DNA of 52,141 nucleotides from Dipetalonema caudispina (GCA_013365325.1 JABVXV010000394.1:1-52141), one strand, 5' to 3'. Positions 1-14,557 are shown, numbered from the stretch's first letter. Made by a program: numbers and translations. Notes: generated by a model from the sequence alone, not told the origin.

Positions 1-121
<121 letters not shown>

Positions 122-297
122 GTGTTATTATTAATAATATTATGATTAATTACGACAAAAGATGCCTTTTTGCTCTTCTCGCCAGTCCGCTTCTCTTATT
201 TCAATTCGGTAAAAACTCCGATGAATGTTTTTGAGCATTTTCTTGTCAGAAAGTTTGTTGTCTGCGCCATCTAACAAATTACAGCTCACCTTATGTG

Positions 298-327
<30 letters not shown>
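298..327 (+). repeat. Poly(A) run, 30 bases
   Basis: An uninterrupted run of about 30 A residues. No retroelement body or target-site duplication was seen next to it, so it is listed only as a homopolymer. Confidence 0.9.
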
Positions 328-328
<1 letters not shown>

Positions 329-3300
329 GGAAACATTGCGGTGCAATAAATCAGAAAGGATAATTTTTAAAAAGAAAATATCAATGAAGCAAAAGATCGG
401 ACGGAATCGAAGGAATCAAATTCTATCTCTTACACATCCATTTATTTCTAAGTGATAACTATTATCAAATTTATCCATACGAATTTACTTGTGACCTTTC
501 AGAGCTTAGCTTACTATAAAAATTTCGAAAATTTTTCTGAAACTTATTGTTCTTTTACGCATAGAAAATAGCAGAAATGTACGATGAATTATAGAACTCA
601 AAATATGTGTCAACTGTGTACGTAGTACAAATGAAGGTCAATGGTGGAATTCGCTGTTCTGTTTCATTCAATTAATTAGTAACACTCATTTTGACAAACA
701 TGGGATTTATATCTTTTATGGTATTGAGATGAATTCCCCCCGGTATTTCTAAAGGAAAAATTTGACAGATTAGGAAAAGAAAACTTTTACTTCAATTATC
801 TACAAGAAAAGTCACAAATCGTGCAGTTATTTCCTATTCGGTACGCCGAATACGAATGTTACAAAATAAATAATTAACCGACAGAATAAAATTTTTTATC
901 GAAATTTAAAGTTTCGTGAAGCTTGTAAAACGCAAAAATCTAAAGAACTTTTCGAATGTAGAAATTAGAAAATGCTTCGACGTATGAAGTTTTGTAGGAA
1001 TAATAAGAATACCGTTGAAAATAAAAATATCAGTGATATCTCAGGCATTTCAAAATCTCTTACTCCTTATCGGATCTGGTGGACTTGTCAAAATTTCCTT
1101 AAATTTTATGGCCAAATTTTAAAGGAGTAATTGTTTGAGATGAGTCACAAAAGAAAGATATGATTGTAGCTCGTATTGAAATGGAAGTAATGAAAGACAG
1201 ATATACTGGAATAGTAGTGATACCTTTCCTATATAACCATTTTCATCACTCATTTCTGATTTGCTGCATCGGTGTTTATTAGCAAAGCCTAATGTTAATC
1301 ATTAATTTTAGGTCATTCCCTAATATTTTCATATTTTAATTAATCAAACATTTGTGCACCATAAAAGTTTTAAATTAATGTAATTTAATTAAATAATATT
1401 GAAGGGATGCAAAAGTTAGAAATGGTTGTTGAAATGAATTTAATGAAGGGAGAAAAAGTTAATATTAACATCGTAGAAAGTTTTTAATGTTATTGAATTT
1501 CATCCACAATTTTTTCTTCATTTTTCTCACTTTTTATCTTTACGAAAGAATTATGGTACTGATTATTATCAAAATTAATAAAATGTCATTTGAAAAATTT
1601 TGTTCAATTTTTTGTTTTTTCTTTTTTGAATTTTTCTCTTTCTTTTTTAATTTCTTAATCTTTTGCAATTTTTCTCAGTTTATTTTTATCCCATCATTAA
1701 AAGCAAAAAGTTCCTGAAGAAAAAGCAAAATTGTAAAATTTGTTCTTATTTGAATAAATCCAAACTGAAGTCATTCAAAGAGAGCATTAAAAATAAAAAA
1801 AAAAAAGAAAAAAAAAAGATGTGAACAGAACGGAGAAATGGAAGGACAAATGGAAGCTCCGATCAATTTATTTTTATGACGAATTCATTACATCTGGTAA
1901 AAGAAAAGTCTATTTTTGCAAATTTACCATGAATTTTACAACGAACATATATTATTGAAGTGGACAGGACAAAAGGGATGGGACAAATGGACAAGTGAAA
2001 GTATAAAAGTAAACGATAATGAATGAGAAATCAATAAATATCGCCGAAGTCATGAATAAAATCATTGAATTTTCCTTTCATTGGATCGTAACATACACGA
2101 TGAAAAGTTCAGGCCTCAAGCAATTAAATTAGAAGAAATAGCGCTAATAATAACAGTGAAAATATTGCATATTTACTTGAGAGGAAAATAAACTGTGAAA
2201 GATGAGCTTCTCCAGTTTAAATTATCCCTTACGACATTGAAAGAGAATTATGGCTCAGATAAAGTGCTTAAATAAAATTGAAGGAAATCAATTCATAAAT
2301 TTGTTTCGAAGAATCAAATTTCCTACAAATCTCACATCAGACGTATGTGGAATAATGTTTAGGACTTTGAATTTGATCTCAGAATCTATCCTATTCATTC
2401 TAAGCTTCAAATAAGTTACGAAAATTGTATGCAAGAAATTAATATAAATTGTTGAATGCTATGTGTTATAAACTATAAGCTTTTTTTACTGCTTTTTTAA
2501 ATAAAGTTAAAATTAAAAAAATTAATGAAGATGATTTATAATTAAATCATCATTGTCGTAGCTTATGCAAATCTTATAGAATTCATGAAATCATTCGCAA
2601 TCTATTTCTGATTTTAAGTTAAGCTGTTCAAAGTATTGCCCTTTCTCTCAAAACATTCTTAGCCTCTTCAAAACATCTAAGACGTATTGAACTGAAGAAA
2701 TGATAAATATTTGGCCAGCAGTTTTTTCTTCTTTTTTTTTTTTTTTTTTCGAAATGGAACGAATGAAATGAAAATTTAGTACTATAGTGAAATTTAACAG
2801 ATTTCTAGCAAATTTCGTTAAAAGTACAAGGTGAAATAAGCAAGTTTCAAATAGCAATTGTTTTCTTTCCGACAATCATACCATCATTTTTCAAGCACAT
2901 ATGGTTGAAATTGTATTACTACTGGTATGTCGTAGTGGAACGGTGCCCATTTTACCCTCTTTCCTTGACGGATAATAAAAATAAATCTTCCTGCAACATT
3001 TCAACACTCTTTTATTTTAGTGGTTTACTGAGAATAATAACAATGAGGAATGCCAGAATTTGAGGTGACTTAATATATAATTCAAATAATTGTTGCCGTA
3101 TAAAATTGTCACAAATAATTGTAACATTTACATACAAATATATGCTTTGACTAAATAAACGAGTTCAAATTAAGCAACTTGTTTTTAGCATTTCATCATT
3201 CTCATAAAATATTTTTGAATTGGCTAATTCAAATGTAAAACTTCGTCATTTCGTGACCAGAATGTAATACGTCTAGAAAATATTTCTTTCAGAGTAATAT

Positions 3301-3775
3301 TATTATAAACTTACCATTCAGTTGCTAAAGATGAAATGGAAAAATGTCTGAAAAATTGGACTTTTCCATTAATTGAACTTTAAAAATTTTTTTTCCCACT
3401 AAATGAACTTTAAAAAATTTTTCGCAACATCGAAATTTTTACTTTATTTTAAAGCTTACATTTGAGCTTAAAAGAAATTAGTAATCATCGTAGTGTTTAG
3501 TATATTAATCTTATCTTATCTCTGTCTCCCGTGGATTTTAAGCAAAGAACAGATGTTCGGCAGAATTCATTCTGACGAAAATAAATGATGTATATAATTT
3601 ATTTAGAGCTTGAGCTAGATCATAAAACAAAATAATCATCTGTCTCCTTTTCTATGAATTTAAAATTTCTCCTTTTTTTTTTTAAAAAAAAAAAAAAGGA
3701 AGAAAGCCCCTTTGCATTTTCGAAATTCTAAAGAATTCGCGATTGGAAGTTATCAGAATTATTTCCTTTTTGTGC

Positions 3776-3798
3776 ACAACAACAACAACAACAACAAA
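3776..3798 (+). repeat. (CAA)n microsatellite
   Basis: About seven CAA units in intergenic DNA. Confidence 0.85.
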
Positions 3799-4319
3799 CT
3801 ACGAATATATAATAAATTCACTTAAAATTCGAGATTTATTTTAAATTGAAATTTAATCTCAGCTTATAGCTTTACTGTTTCCTTTCACTGCTAATTTAAA
3901 ACTTAAACTTTTTTAAATTATTTGATCAAAAATCAATCCACAAACAAAAAATTGTTACAACTAATAATATCCGGACAATTAATTATAATTTATTAATTAC
4001 TGTATGTTTACCAATCCTCTTTCAATCTCATCTGATTTTTGATGAACGGGAAGGAATAATTCCAACGTATGAAAATTTTTGTGAATTTTAAGCATCTAAT
4101 CGAGAAATGACAAAATTAAAGTAATGCTAAAGCTCTTCAATTATTATTTTTCTTTTTACTTCCAATAAGAATTATATACAATAGGAAATACAAACAAATT
4201 CAATAAGTGAATTTACATAAATTTTGAAAATATTATTCATTGAATCGTAAAATTTTATGGCTAAAATGCAATGTATACGTTATGATGGTCACGATGATGA
4301 CTCAAATGCAGACATTGAT

Positions 4320-4368
4320 ACACACACACACACACACACACACATATGTATATATATATATATATATG
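4320..4368 (+). repeat. Compound (CA)n-(TA)n microsatellite
   Basis: About 12 CA units run directly into about 11 TA units interrupted by one G. Alternating purine-pyrimidine sequence can adopt Z-DNA or cruciform forms, but no function is implied here. Confidence 0.95.
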
Positions 4369-7300
4369 TTAATGCAAATTCTGAAGAAATTAAAAAAATT
4401 GATAAAATATTACACCATTATTACACTTCTCTTTCCTTTTTTTAACATTGATCGAACTTCTGAATGGTCAACCAATTAATTAATCAATTGGTCAATCGAT
4501 AATTTATACTTGAAAGTGTTTGTTATAGAAGTATATTTCAACATTGTTGACAAAAATGATAGGTTATGGTATTGAAATGAAATAAATTTGATATTTATCA
4601 GATGTGTAAATGGATGAAATTTGAAACATTTAGATTTTAGAAGAATGAAATGAGAAAGAAAAGATCGAGAAAGTGGTAATATTTCGTGATAATTGTGCTA
4701 AAACTTTTCAGTGGTATCTTATTCGATATTACATTATCACCAAACAGTTGTAATTTCAACACGTACAGAAACAAAGTGGCTAAATAAATTTGTTGATTCA
4801 GAAAACAGCTGCTTTTCTTTTCCCAATTCGTTTTTTAAATTAGGAAAGGAAGAAAAAAAAAGAAATTTATGAAATATTTTTTAATATAGACTAAAATGAA
4901 GAAATTTCCACTTCTTTTTTGAAAATTCTTTTTTGTTCATAGTGATGTTGTAATCGTGATATGATAGTGATACTGATAACAATGATGATAGAAATAGAAG
5001 GATAAAGTAAAAACAGTAAAAGACTTGACTTTAATTAAGTCAATTTTCACAAACAATTGGTTATTGTTAATAATTGTAATTTTTTCTTTTTTTTCAACCG
5101 GAAAAGAAATGCAGAAAAGATTTACCTTATTTGATTAGATGACAAGTATTATTCTGCTATGTAAATCAATCGTAATTGTGATTATTTCTGTTGCATGAAT
5201 TAATTGTAATCATAATTAGGGCATCTTATTGCTTGGAATATTAATTCTAATTCATTAATTCAGTAATTGTAATTTTTTTTGTTGTAATTATGCACATAAA
5301 TTATTATTGCATTCAAATGTATATCCTACATTTTGAACTTTCTAGTTTTTTTTTTCTTCTTCTTTTAAAATTTGAGATTTTTTGAAGATTAAAACAGATA
5401 AATGACATTGTAGCATTGAACTATTAATGATAATAATCAATTCTTAATAAGTATTTGCTACAAATTTTTTCATAATTGAAACAATAAATTTCAATCTTTG
5501 TAAAATCTAAAGGCCTTCATACCTTCATATAAGTTGAATCTTTTCATCATTTGCTTATTTTTACTCTAATATTTAATTTCTTATCATTTTTTAAATATAC
5601 AATATTACAAAATTACAAAATTAATTTTTTTTTTCCTATTTTTATGAAACAGGTTGATGTCACATATATTTGTAGACATACAATCGTCATTTATGGTCTC
5701 CATAGTCTATTTCTTCTCTTAGATCTAAACTCAATAACAGCAATATTTCAACGATATCGATAAATAAACGATCAATCAATTAATTGTGAAACAAATAAGA
5801 AATATTACTTCTAGTTTTCTGGGCTTTTTTTTTTAATGACATCTTTAATGATCACGTACGTATCCGGTACTGTATGCAATGCAAGAGCGATAATACTATT
5901 GGGATCAACTGGTAGCTTGTTAAGCTTTATTTTTTTGCATATTGTATGCATCCATAATTTGTTGCATATATTTTGCATTATTCGCGTGATTATCGTACAA
6001 TTATGAATGATATTGTGAATAATATTTGATAGGCCTGAAATATTATTATAGATAGGTCCAGAATATAAGTATACTTTTTTGTAGACTACAAATTTGCTTC
6101 CAGTCCTATTGGATTATAATTCCCATGAGATTGATGTAGGACGAGGAAGAAATTAAGGAGAAACGATGGCAAGTCTTGAAGATCTTTAAATGTATACATT
6201 TTTTTTTTTTTTTTAAATAAAAAATATTTTGTTGAATATTTTATAATGCCCAAAGAGGGATTCAAAATTTTGAAAGATTGAAATAATTATATTCAAAATA
6301 GATTATTGCTCATTTATGTTTGGAATTTTTTTAATCATTGAGTAATTTATAAATTTTGTCGTCTTCCACTTCATTCATTTTCAGTCCTTTGAGCTGATTT
6401 AAAAAAAAAAAAAACATATCACGCATGAATTGTTAAAATTGTTTTGTTTACTAAATTGGTGATAATCAGTTATAGTATTTAATTATAAGATTTTCCCTAA
6501 AAAACAAATTCCTTCTACTACAGAACTAATTAACGACGACAGCAATCGATCAAAGTGATTATTGAGTTGATTGATTTTTATCCTAACTTCTTTAACCAAA
6601 TAATTAACGAAATATTTGTGATGCTTCTATGATAGATAAGTTATAGTTCAAAAAATAAATGAGATAAAATAAAACCTATTTAACATTTTTTAAAACAATG
6701 AAAACATTTTCCTTTATTAGTAGAATTGAATAATTACAATGTGACAACTTCTTTCCTCAATAATAAATTCAAATTTTGAAAACATTATTCTTTAATTTTT
6801 CTACAATAATACTTTTTTTTAAGCATGAAAATTGATTTTATATGTTATTATTTCAGTGTTATCGACAGTAATGAATGAAATCTGACGATTGATGATCAGA
6901 CTTTTGAAAGGATTTAGCCATGATACATAGCGCTTCGCTTGTTATGCTAAAAAGTTATTTTTCTGCAGTATCAAAAATTCGACACGTTCTTGCAAAAATT
7001 GAGTGATGTTGCTAAAAATCATTGTTTTGAAATACTTTATTACCTTGAATATCAAGGCAGTTGCTGTTTTCCTTTTTTGAATTGATGAAAACATCAAGGA
7101 ATTCAATCGTATCACGAATCTAAAATTCGAATCTAATTCGAACATTTTAAAAATCAACGAATAAGCTGCAAATGTTAATATGAAATTTGAAAAAAAGAGA
7201 TAGGGCGGTTCCGCAAATCTCACAATTTTTGGAAATATTCTTCGAATGATGATGTTTCATAAAATTAAAATAAACGAAAAAAAAAAAAACGATTTTTTTT

Positions 7301-8550
7301 TTTGTTGTCCAACAATTCCACAACAACCCTTATGGCTCTTTTTGATGATGTCAACAAATGGGTTTTGCAGGCCTAAATCTATTGAGACTACTTTTATGGA
7401 AACTTCATCATGAATTTAAGATTGTACACTTCCCTCACTACTTCTATTTTTTCCTTTTTTTTTTCGATAACGAACAAATCCATTACAAATGATTACGAAA
7501 AGAAAATATTTTGTGTTTGAAAAGAAGTTAAAAGAAATTCCCAATTGGAATTCCGAAAATTTGAAATTTTCTGAAGAAAATTTTTTTATTCGCGGAATTT
7601 TCAGACGTGAAGATTATCATCAAAAAATAAGCGCATCTGAACAACAATGTCGAAATTTATGTTGCAGTGTTCAAAGGAAAGGTGTAAAAGATAATACGGC
7701 TATTCTAATAGTTTAAAAGAATTCTGATATTTTGATGTAACAATAAATAGCACATGTTCATTCGGTGTATTTCAAAGGATTAATCATCCGGAAGGGTTGA
7801 TTAAATATTGTGAAAATTACTGAAATGTAAAATTTTCCAACGTAATTTAGCATATATCACTGTGCGCAATATGTTAAAATCAGAAAGAGCAAATAAAATT
7901 ATTATGGAATTGGATGAGATGTGATTTATAATTAAGTTGCGGGAGATTCAGAAGTCTTCGCATGCATCAGAAGTACAAAGATCAAAAAATCAATTCTAAA
8001 ATTAATCAAATGTGACCAAATTTGCTGCATGAAATGGAGCAAATGAAAATAAAATCAAATCCAAAAATTGGCTAAAATTTTTAATTTTTGCATTTAAAGG
8101 AAAATTTAATTATCAAAGATCTATTTCTGTTATCACTTCCATTATCAATTCACACTTTTCCTGTATCATCTTTACTTTTATGGAAATTATAATATAGAAA
8201 AAGAACAAGAGGTGTGACAAAAGTTTCATTGATGGTTAATTTTTTTAACATGCAATAAAGCCAGATGAAATGCTTAGAAGTGACGAAAAAGTTGAAAGGA
8301 ATAATAAATGAAATTGATTGCTAATTATTTTCTTCATCTTCATATCTAATACTTTGAGCAAAAAAAAAAAAAAAAAAAAACAATTTATTTTGTAGTTAAA
8401 CCATCGATTACCTTGATATATCGCGATAAATAATTGTATGCTTCCAATATTGTCACAGCTTTGTCATCGTTCATCGTTTGAATCAGCGCACTTAAAAATG
8501 CAAAGATTTCTTGCATATGCAAGAAGTACCTGCTTGGCATCATCCGCATT

Positions 8551-10358
8551 TCATATTTGAATTGCAGATGATTTAATGATGTATTCTTTAAATTCATAAT
8601 TTATTCTCTCCTCCTACAAAAAACAAAAAAAAAAATGTATGAATTCTCGAATTTCACAAATGTTATAAGAAAATTTTTGCAATTTTCCTAAAAAAAGAAA
8701 AAAAAATTCGTTATGTTTATACATTGATAAAAAAAATTGGAGGATTTTTTGGAAATATTTTGATTGTCAACTTGTCTCTCAAAATATTATCATATTTACC
8801 TCATCATAATGTGTTTCAATGCCCATTTCATTAATAGCATTTGTAAAATATTCATCGTTGTTAATCTCATCACCATTGTTACATGTATCATCAAATGATA
8901 ACAAATTACCGACAACACCGTTAATTAGTCGTTCAAATTCTGAAATGTAATATTGTTCCAATCATATCGGAAAAGGAAATGATATTCTCTCTTCTGTTCC
9001 TGCAAAAAGAAAAAAAAAAAATGTGAAAATTGCAAATTCATTACATTTGAATAATTTCTTATCCAAATTGATTTGTCAAATATATTAAACATTAGCAAAG
9101 TCATCACATGTATTAGTAATAAACTGTCACTTGTTTGTATTGAATTCTTTGAAATATTATTTTGCAATATGAAATATCATAATTCTAACAACCCGTCATG
9201 CTAGATTGAAATTATCGAAATATGTTTAAAACAGGATTTTACCATCGGATAAACCGGATAATTGGCCATTTTCGACTGGTTAAGATCGAAAAGTCTAAAT
9301 TGCTGATAATTTAACTGGCAGATTGATCTTACTTGAAAGTCATCTCCTACAAGCACGACACAATCATATCGCCATCAATGTGTTTGAATCGATGCTTGAT
9401 AATTTTTGAATTTTTTAAAAAATTAGTATTTTACAAAAGATTTGTTTCGTAAGTAAATAGCAAATTAATAAATAGATGAATAATATTATGATATATTTAA
9501 GCGCTTCATATGTCATTTTCATTTCCCATCCGGTTACTTCGATTATCAAATGATTAATCAACGAAAGTATTTGGAACAGGTCTGTATCCAGAATATGAAA
9601 ATATTAGTGGCAGTTATTATTTCTATTAGGTAAAGCAGAGTTTGACAAAAATCACCTTGAAAATTAAGGTCATTACTGCGATCAGCGTCTTGTCTTCTGA
9701 GCTGATCCAACAGCACAAACGTTCGATCAATTTTGCCTAATAATTTTGAAATATTTACAAGTTCAGATAAAACCAATTTTTTATCCTTATTGACATCCAT
9801 TTCCTGAAGCTGTCCTTTAAATAAATCATTCATAACTTTAAAGTGACATCGAAGAGTAAGTGTCACTAATTTCTGTGAAAAGAAAATTCTGCAGTTGAAA
9901 ATTGACCACTTTAAAATCAATTTTAAAATTACTTTTCCTGAATTCATGAAAAGTTTTCTCGTTGTCATTGTCATTAATTTAATATAGAAATTCCATAAAT
10001 TTTCTAAGTACTAGTTCTTCCTAAAAATATTTCCTAAAATATTCATTTTTAAACTTTTTCAATATCGTAGAATAAAATAATCATCAAATTCCCGAAAAAG
10101 CAAAATTTAACTCTCTCTTATCTTAACATCTATTCTGCTGAATATGTGAATATAAAATAGGAAATTTTATCATCGAATTTCCAAGTAAATCTATTTCCTG
10201 ATATTAGAGCTAGATTATCAAGAATTTACCTGAAATAAATGTCGTATCAGTTCTGCCGATTGTAACGGTTACATAGGTTTACAATCATATCTGGTCATTG
10301 ATTTAAAAAGTGCATTTGACACATAGGGTAATATTATAAATAACATCAAACTGAACAT
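8551..10358 (-). CDS. Secreted EF-hand protein, in-frame stop at codon 30
   Basis: Four exons in consistent phase: 10358-10230, 9872-9656, 8939-8800 and 8613-8551, giving about 182 codons. A TTTTCAG acceptor lies one base before the ATG, which suits trans-splicing or a 5'UTR intron. The first codons read [16 protein letters not shown], a typical signal peptide. EF-hand loops are seen at residues 69-80 ([12 protein letters not shown]) and 105-116 ([12 protein letters not shown]); both lack the usual Gly at position 6. A degenerate third loop follows near residues 133-147, and the protein ends in SSAIQI. Codon 30 of exon 1 is TAA (10271-10269), with open frame on both sides up to a good GTAAAT donor. 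It may be a nonsense allele, a young pseudogene, a base error or a mis-set exon. Calcium binding in the secretory route or outside the cell is inferred from the motifs; I do not recognise the family. Confidence 0.6.
10269..10271 (-). other. In-frame TAA in exon 1 of EF-hand gene
   Basis: Codon 30, counted from the signal-peptide ATG, is TAA, preceded by ATG and followed by CCG. The frame stays open for 13 more codons (ending in RHLFQ) to a phase-0 donor that joins the EF-hand exon correctly. Splicing around the stop would need a 20-nt intron, which is too short. Confidence 0.7.
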
Positions 10359-12351
10359 CCTGAAAATTCAAACCTGTTGGAAAATAAATCCTATTATCCT
10401 GAATGAATACAATTATTTTCTACTTTTCAATTTGTGATCGATTCCAAGAATTACTCAACTTATTTCGCCATTCTTTGGAATATAACTGAATTGAGATGAG
10501 AATATCAATGATAAGATATGCTAACTGATAAAGGATTTATTATATTTTAATAGCAAATTTTAGCAAAAAGAGAAAATAAATATCAGCTAAATATTTGCTG
10601 GCAGAAAAAAAAAAAAGTATTTTATCGTAGGAAGAGATGCTAAGAAAGCATTCCTTGTAAATATTATTAAAATAACTTCTTCTTGCGAATTATTTTTCTT
10701 TGTTTCAATATGTCAAATCTAATAAAAAATGTAAAAAATTTTTTCCAAAACATTGACACTTAATTACTACTCTTTCACAAAGTTGACATTTACCACAATT
10801 ACCAATCCTTCTCGAAAAAATTCTCATGCTCATTCCAATTATCCCAATGAAAAGACAAATTGTTGAATTTTTCATAAGTCTGAATCATTTTTTTTTCAAT
10901 TACAAGCGACATGCAACTTTTAAACTTTCAAGAATTTACAAAATTTTTTTTTACTCAATCAGATATAACTTTAACATTTATGATAATATATTTTATCTTA
11001 AACTAGACTTGATAACCTTTATTTAGACTGACTGGTAATTTTCGCATCAGAATTTAAATCAGCGGATTTCTTTCAGAGCATATCATCCCTGATGAAATTT
11101 TGGCATTTTTGCTCCTTCTGCTGTATTAATTAGTCAAATTAAATTAATTAATAACTTGAGCTTCACGAAGAACAAATACATCGGCATAAAAAAAACTGTT
11201 GTACAGATTAAAAACAATAAAATAATCTACGAAATAATTATGTCACCTATACCCAACTATCCAACCTATATATATTCAATTAATACGCCAGCCAATTTCT
11301 GATAAGTGTTATTATCAATTTTGAAACTAAATTGTAAGTATAGATAGACTTACGGAATATTAAAAGATTTTTTCTCGTTCATCCACAAAGTGTAAAGTTA
11401 TTTAAATCAAAAAGTTCATTATACTTCAAATGTGATGGATGGAATTCCAATAATTGAAATAATTCTTATTGCCGATCTTTAAGGACCAATTTTTCATTGA
11501 CTTCAGCTATTTTGGTTAACTCTTTCTTTTTTTTTTGTCTTGAAAAAAGCTCCAATGAGTGATTTAATTGTGGATTTAAAATTCATCGCAGTAAATCAAC
11601 TACAATTTTTTTTGTTTTATCACCTGAACTATGGCTAGAAAACTGGTGACAGGTGGTTTATAAACGGTTCTATCGAATATTAAGGCTTTTACTTGAGGTA
11701 AAACGAAAAAAAAAAACTTTGTTATCGCTTTGAAATTTATGTCACATCTCCTCAATTTGAAATATGAAATTAAAGCTAATATTCAAACAGCTCCATAATA
11801 GTTAATATCGCTATTTTCAGACGATCCGTAAATTTTGAAAGTATATTAGAGGTAAAGTTAAGTGTTGAAAAAAAAAGTTTTCTCAGTTTAGAAGAGATAA
11901 AATTCAATTAACACTGAGATAAAAAAAATTCAGATGTTATCAGCTAATTCCGAAGCTGTTAAAAGTTGATATTGGAGCGATTCGATGTTTTATTAAACAT
12001 CAGTTGGTATCAAAGCAGTGCAAACTTGCCATAAAGTTAATTGTTTTGCAATTATTTTACTTCTAACAACTTTGTACTGTTTGTGATACTAAAATTATTA
12101 AGTTTCAACAGTGTTGCATTAATTATTTCATTAATGAATTAGAACATTTTTGTATTTCTTCAATATCAATCAACAAATTGATGATTAGAGCTCAGAAAAA
12201 GTAATAATCAAAAAAAAAAAAAAAAAACGAGTAAATTATAGTATTACTCGTAAATAACTTTAACCAAAAATTAGTACTCATTAATCATTAACAGGTAAGC
12301 ATGTAAGTTTTTAAATTTTACTATTACATTGGGACAAAAACACAATTAACA

Positions 12352-12460
12352 CAATTTTTTTCTCCTCGTTTTCTGATCTCATATTTTTTTCTTTACTTTT
12401 CCTTTTCTTTATTTTTTTATTTTCTATTTTCTTCTTTCTTTCTCTTTTTATATTCCTCTC
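12352..12460 (+). repeat. Polypyrimidine tract
   Basis: About 110 bases almost entirely C and T, with few A and G interruptions. Such tracts can form H-DNA or act as spacer sequence; no gene is attached. Confidence 0.75.
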
Positions 12461-13261
12461 ATTAATGTTTTCTAAATTTCAAAAAATAACAGATAAACTT
12501 CTGATTTTAATTACAATCTAAATTATTTCTCACTCATTAAGACATTTAATTTTCTATTCCATCTGCTCGAATATCACAGAATCACATTAGAGTACATTTA
12601 AATAACTTTAAAATTATTGTATGATTTTTTTTTGGTTTACATAGAAATTTCTTAGCGAATAAAAAAGGAAATAACTTTCATTAAATTGATCAATTGAAAA
12701 TGGCAATAGCAAATATTAAAGCAATCGGAGAAATATTTAATAAATCGAAAATATCATTTCAAAAATATCATTGCATATATTGCATACAACATGTTTCTGA
12801 AATTTACAACAGAAAAAATGAAAATTATTGATTACATTAATTATATTTTTCCACCATGCTACTGAATATTGTGACTGAGATGAATGTTGAGACATTTCTA
12901 CAGAATTCATATATTTTAATGATGTTAAATTGATGAGGTCAGATCATTGTGTGTATTGAATATGTGCTGATTAGTTTACTTTTTCAATGTAAAATTTGTA
13001 AATAATTAACTTCTATACATTTGATTTCAGTAGCTATCAAATCTAGCTATCAGATCATCCCTAGTCAATCATTAATCCGGATATGCCGGAAATCATTAGG
13101 TCAGACATAAGATTGACTTTTTGCAGGGAGATATTTTCCATAAAATCCCAAATCAACTTATTCTTTATCCTGTTTGGGAGAACTTTTCAAGATATTTAGG
13201 CAGAAAATTTAATTAGCACTGCGGAAACAGTAATATAAAAACCCAAGTTATTATGAGTTAA

Positions 13262-13517
13262 TATTGCAGTAATGTGTACCTGTCATCGGCTAGTACTACA
13301 ACAATGCGCAATTGTCATCGGTTAATATTGCAGTAATGTGCATCTGTCATCGGTTAATACTTCAACAATGCGCAATTGTCATCGATTAGTATTGCAGTAA
13401 TGTGCATCTGTCATCGGTTAATACTTCAACAATGCGCAATTGTCATCGGTTAGTATTGCAGTAATGTGTACCTCTCATCGGTTAATACTGCAGCAATGCG
13501 TAATTGTCATCGATTAA
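13262..13517 (+). repeat. Dimeric minisatellite, 8 x 32 bp (4 x 64 bp)
   Basis: Monomer starts at 13262, 13294, 13326, 13358, 13390, 13422, 13454 and 13486, all exactly 32 bases apart. Odd monomers begin TATTGCAGTAATGTG; even monomers begin TACTNCARCAATGCG. Both kinds share the end TGTCATCGGTTAR with few changes. The alternation makes 64-bp higher-order units, as in young satellite arrays. There is no indel between copies. Confidence 0.95.
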
Positions 13518-14557
13518 AACTTTTAGTACTGTATGACTATTATTGGTTGAAGTTGAAGTGGAGCATAACTTTACATTTGAGACATTTTTGAATGTTACAT
13601 CTTATACAACAAACATCAAAAACAATAATTATTCTTCTTCAACATTAAAAAAAAAAAAAAATTGAAGTTAAATAAATCCTTCAAAAATGACTTTATCTCA
13701 GATATCATTTCTTCAAATGCCGAAAATATCTTAGATCAATAGTTCAATCACTATTCTTCCTATCTTGACAAAATTCACAAATCATCTGAAAATTAGAAAC
13801 ACTTCAGAAGTAGTAAATTCTTCTCATTATCTGATGCTCATCATGCTTCCGATCGATACATCCTTTGTGAAAAAGTAAAATGGGTGGATCTCTTCAATGA
13901 TGTAACTTTTACAATGTAATCATAAGAATGAATGGAATGATCTCACTAATGATTGTTCGACATGTTGATATCTCATTCACGTACGTGTGATATAATAAGC
14001 TTATACAATACATCCGTTAAATAACACGGCCGGATTTTGGTTGTTATTAGCGTTTCTCAAGGCAACTTGAATATTAACCCGATGAAAGTTAGTTATATGA
14101 TGTTGAATGAGTAATTTTTATTATCATTTATCAATACTGATTGTTATCATCTCATTTTTCCTCCCTTTCTTCATATCTCTCTGATTATAACTATCATCAT
14201 GATATGTATTTCAATAAAATGATAGCTTCTAGCAATTCCTTATCCATTACTTTTTCGAGATTCTTTCCCTCTTTCAATGTTTGATAAGAATCTGTTTTTA
14301 GTCTTTTAAATGTCATTTGATGTAAACTTGACATTGTTTGTCTTTACTCCTATTTTATTTACCTTTCTCAATTTTCTCATCTTCTAAATGATTAACATTT
14401 TGTTCATTACACTTACTATTCAATTTTTACATCCTTCTTTTAATTTATAATTAGATAATGAATTGCTAATAGTTGTGATTTGAAGGCCTTGCCAAGTTAT
14501 TGGCTTTTCCTTTATCGTGAGAATTTATATCTCAGGAATTTAACAAATTTTAAAAAC

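Larger units (their letters stand above)
122..8550. other. AT-rich non-coding region
   Basis: About 8.4 kb without a convincing gene. Open frames here are short, rich in Phe, Lys, Asn and Ile, and lack paired splice signals or recognisable domains. The visible content is simple sequence: a 30-base poly(A) run at 298-327, pyrimidine-rich tracts near 1600-1665, a CAA run near 3776-3798, a CA/TA compound microsatellite at 4320-4368, and several copies of AATTGTAAT between 5070 and 5290. It may hold regulatory sequence or intron of a gene outside the window, but nothing shows this. Confidence 0.7.

Noticed and set aside
298..327. Poly(A) tail of a retroposed copy
   Set aside because: No processed gene body or flanking duplication could be recognised beside the run.
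7489..7716. 75-aa plus-strand frame
   Set aside because: No domain, no splice partner, and a composition expected from AT-rich random sequence.
8385..8597. 70-aa minus-strand frame (ends in DGLTTK)
   Set aside because: It overlaps the last EF-hand exon in another frame. The phase-consistent frame ends at 8551; this one has no splice support, though its composition is not absurd.
10250..10270. A 20-nt intron removing the EF-hand stop codon
   Set aside because: The length is below any workable spliceosomal intron and the join would break phase.
13262..13517. CRISPR-like repeat-spacer array
   Set aside because: The units are contiguous with no unique spacers, and the sequence is eukaryotic.
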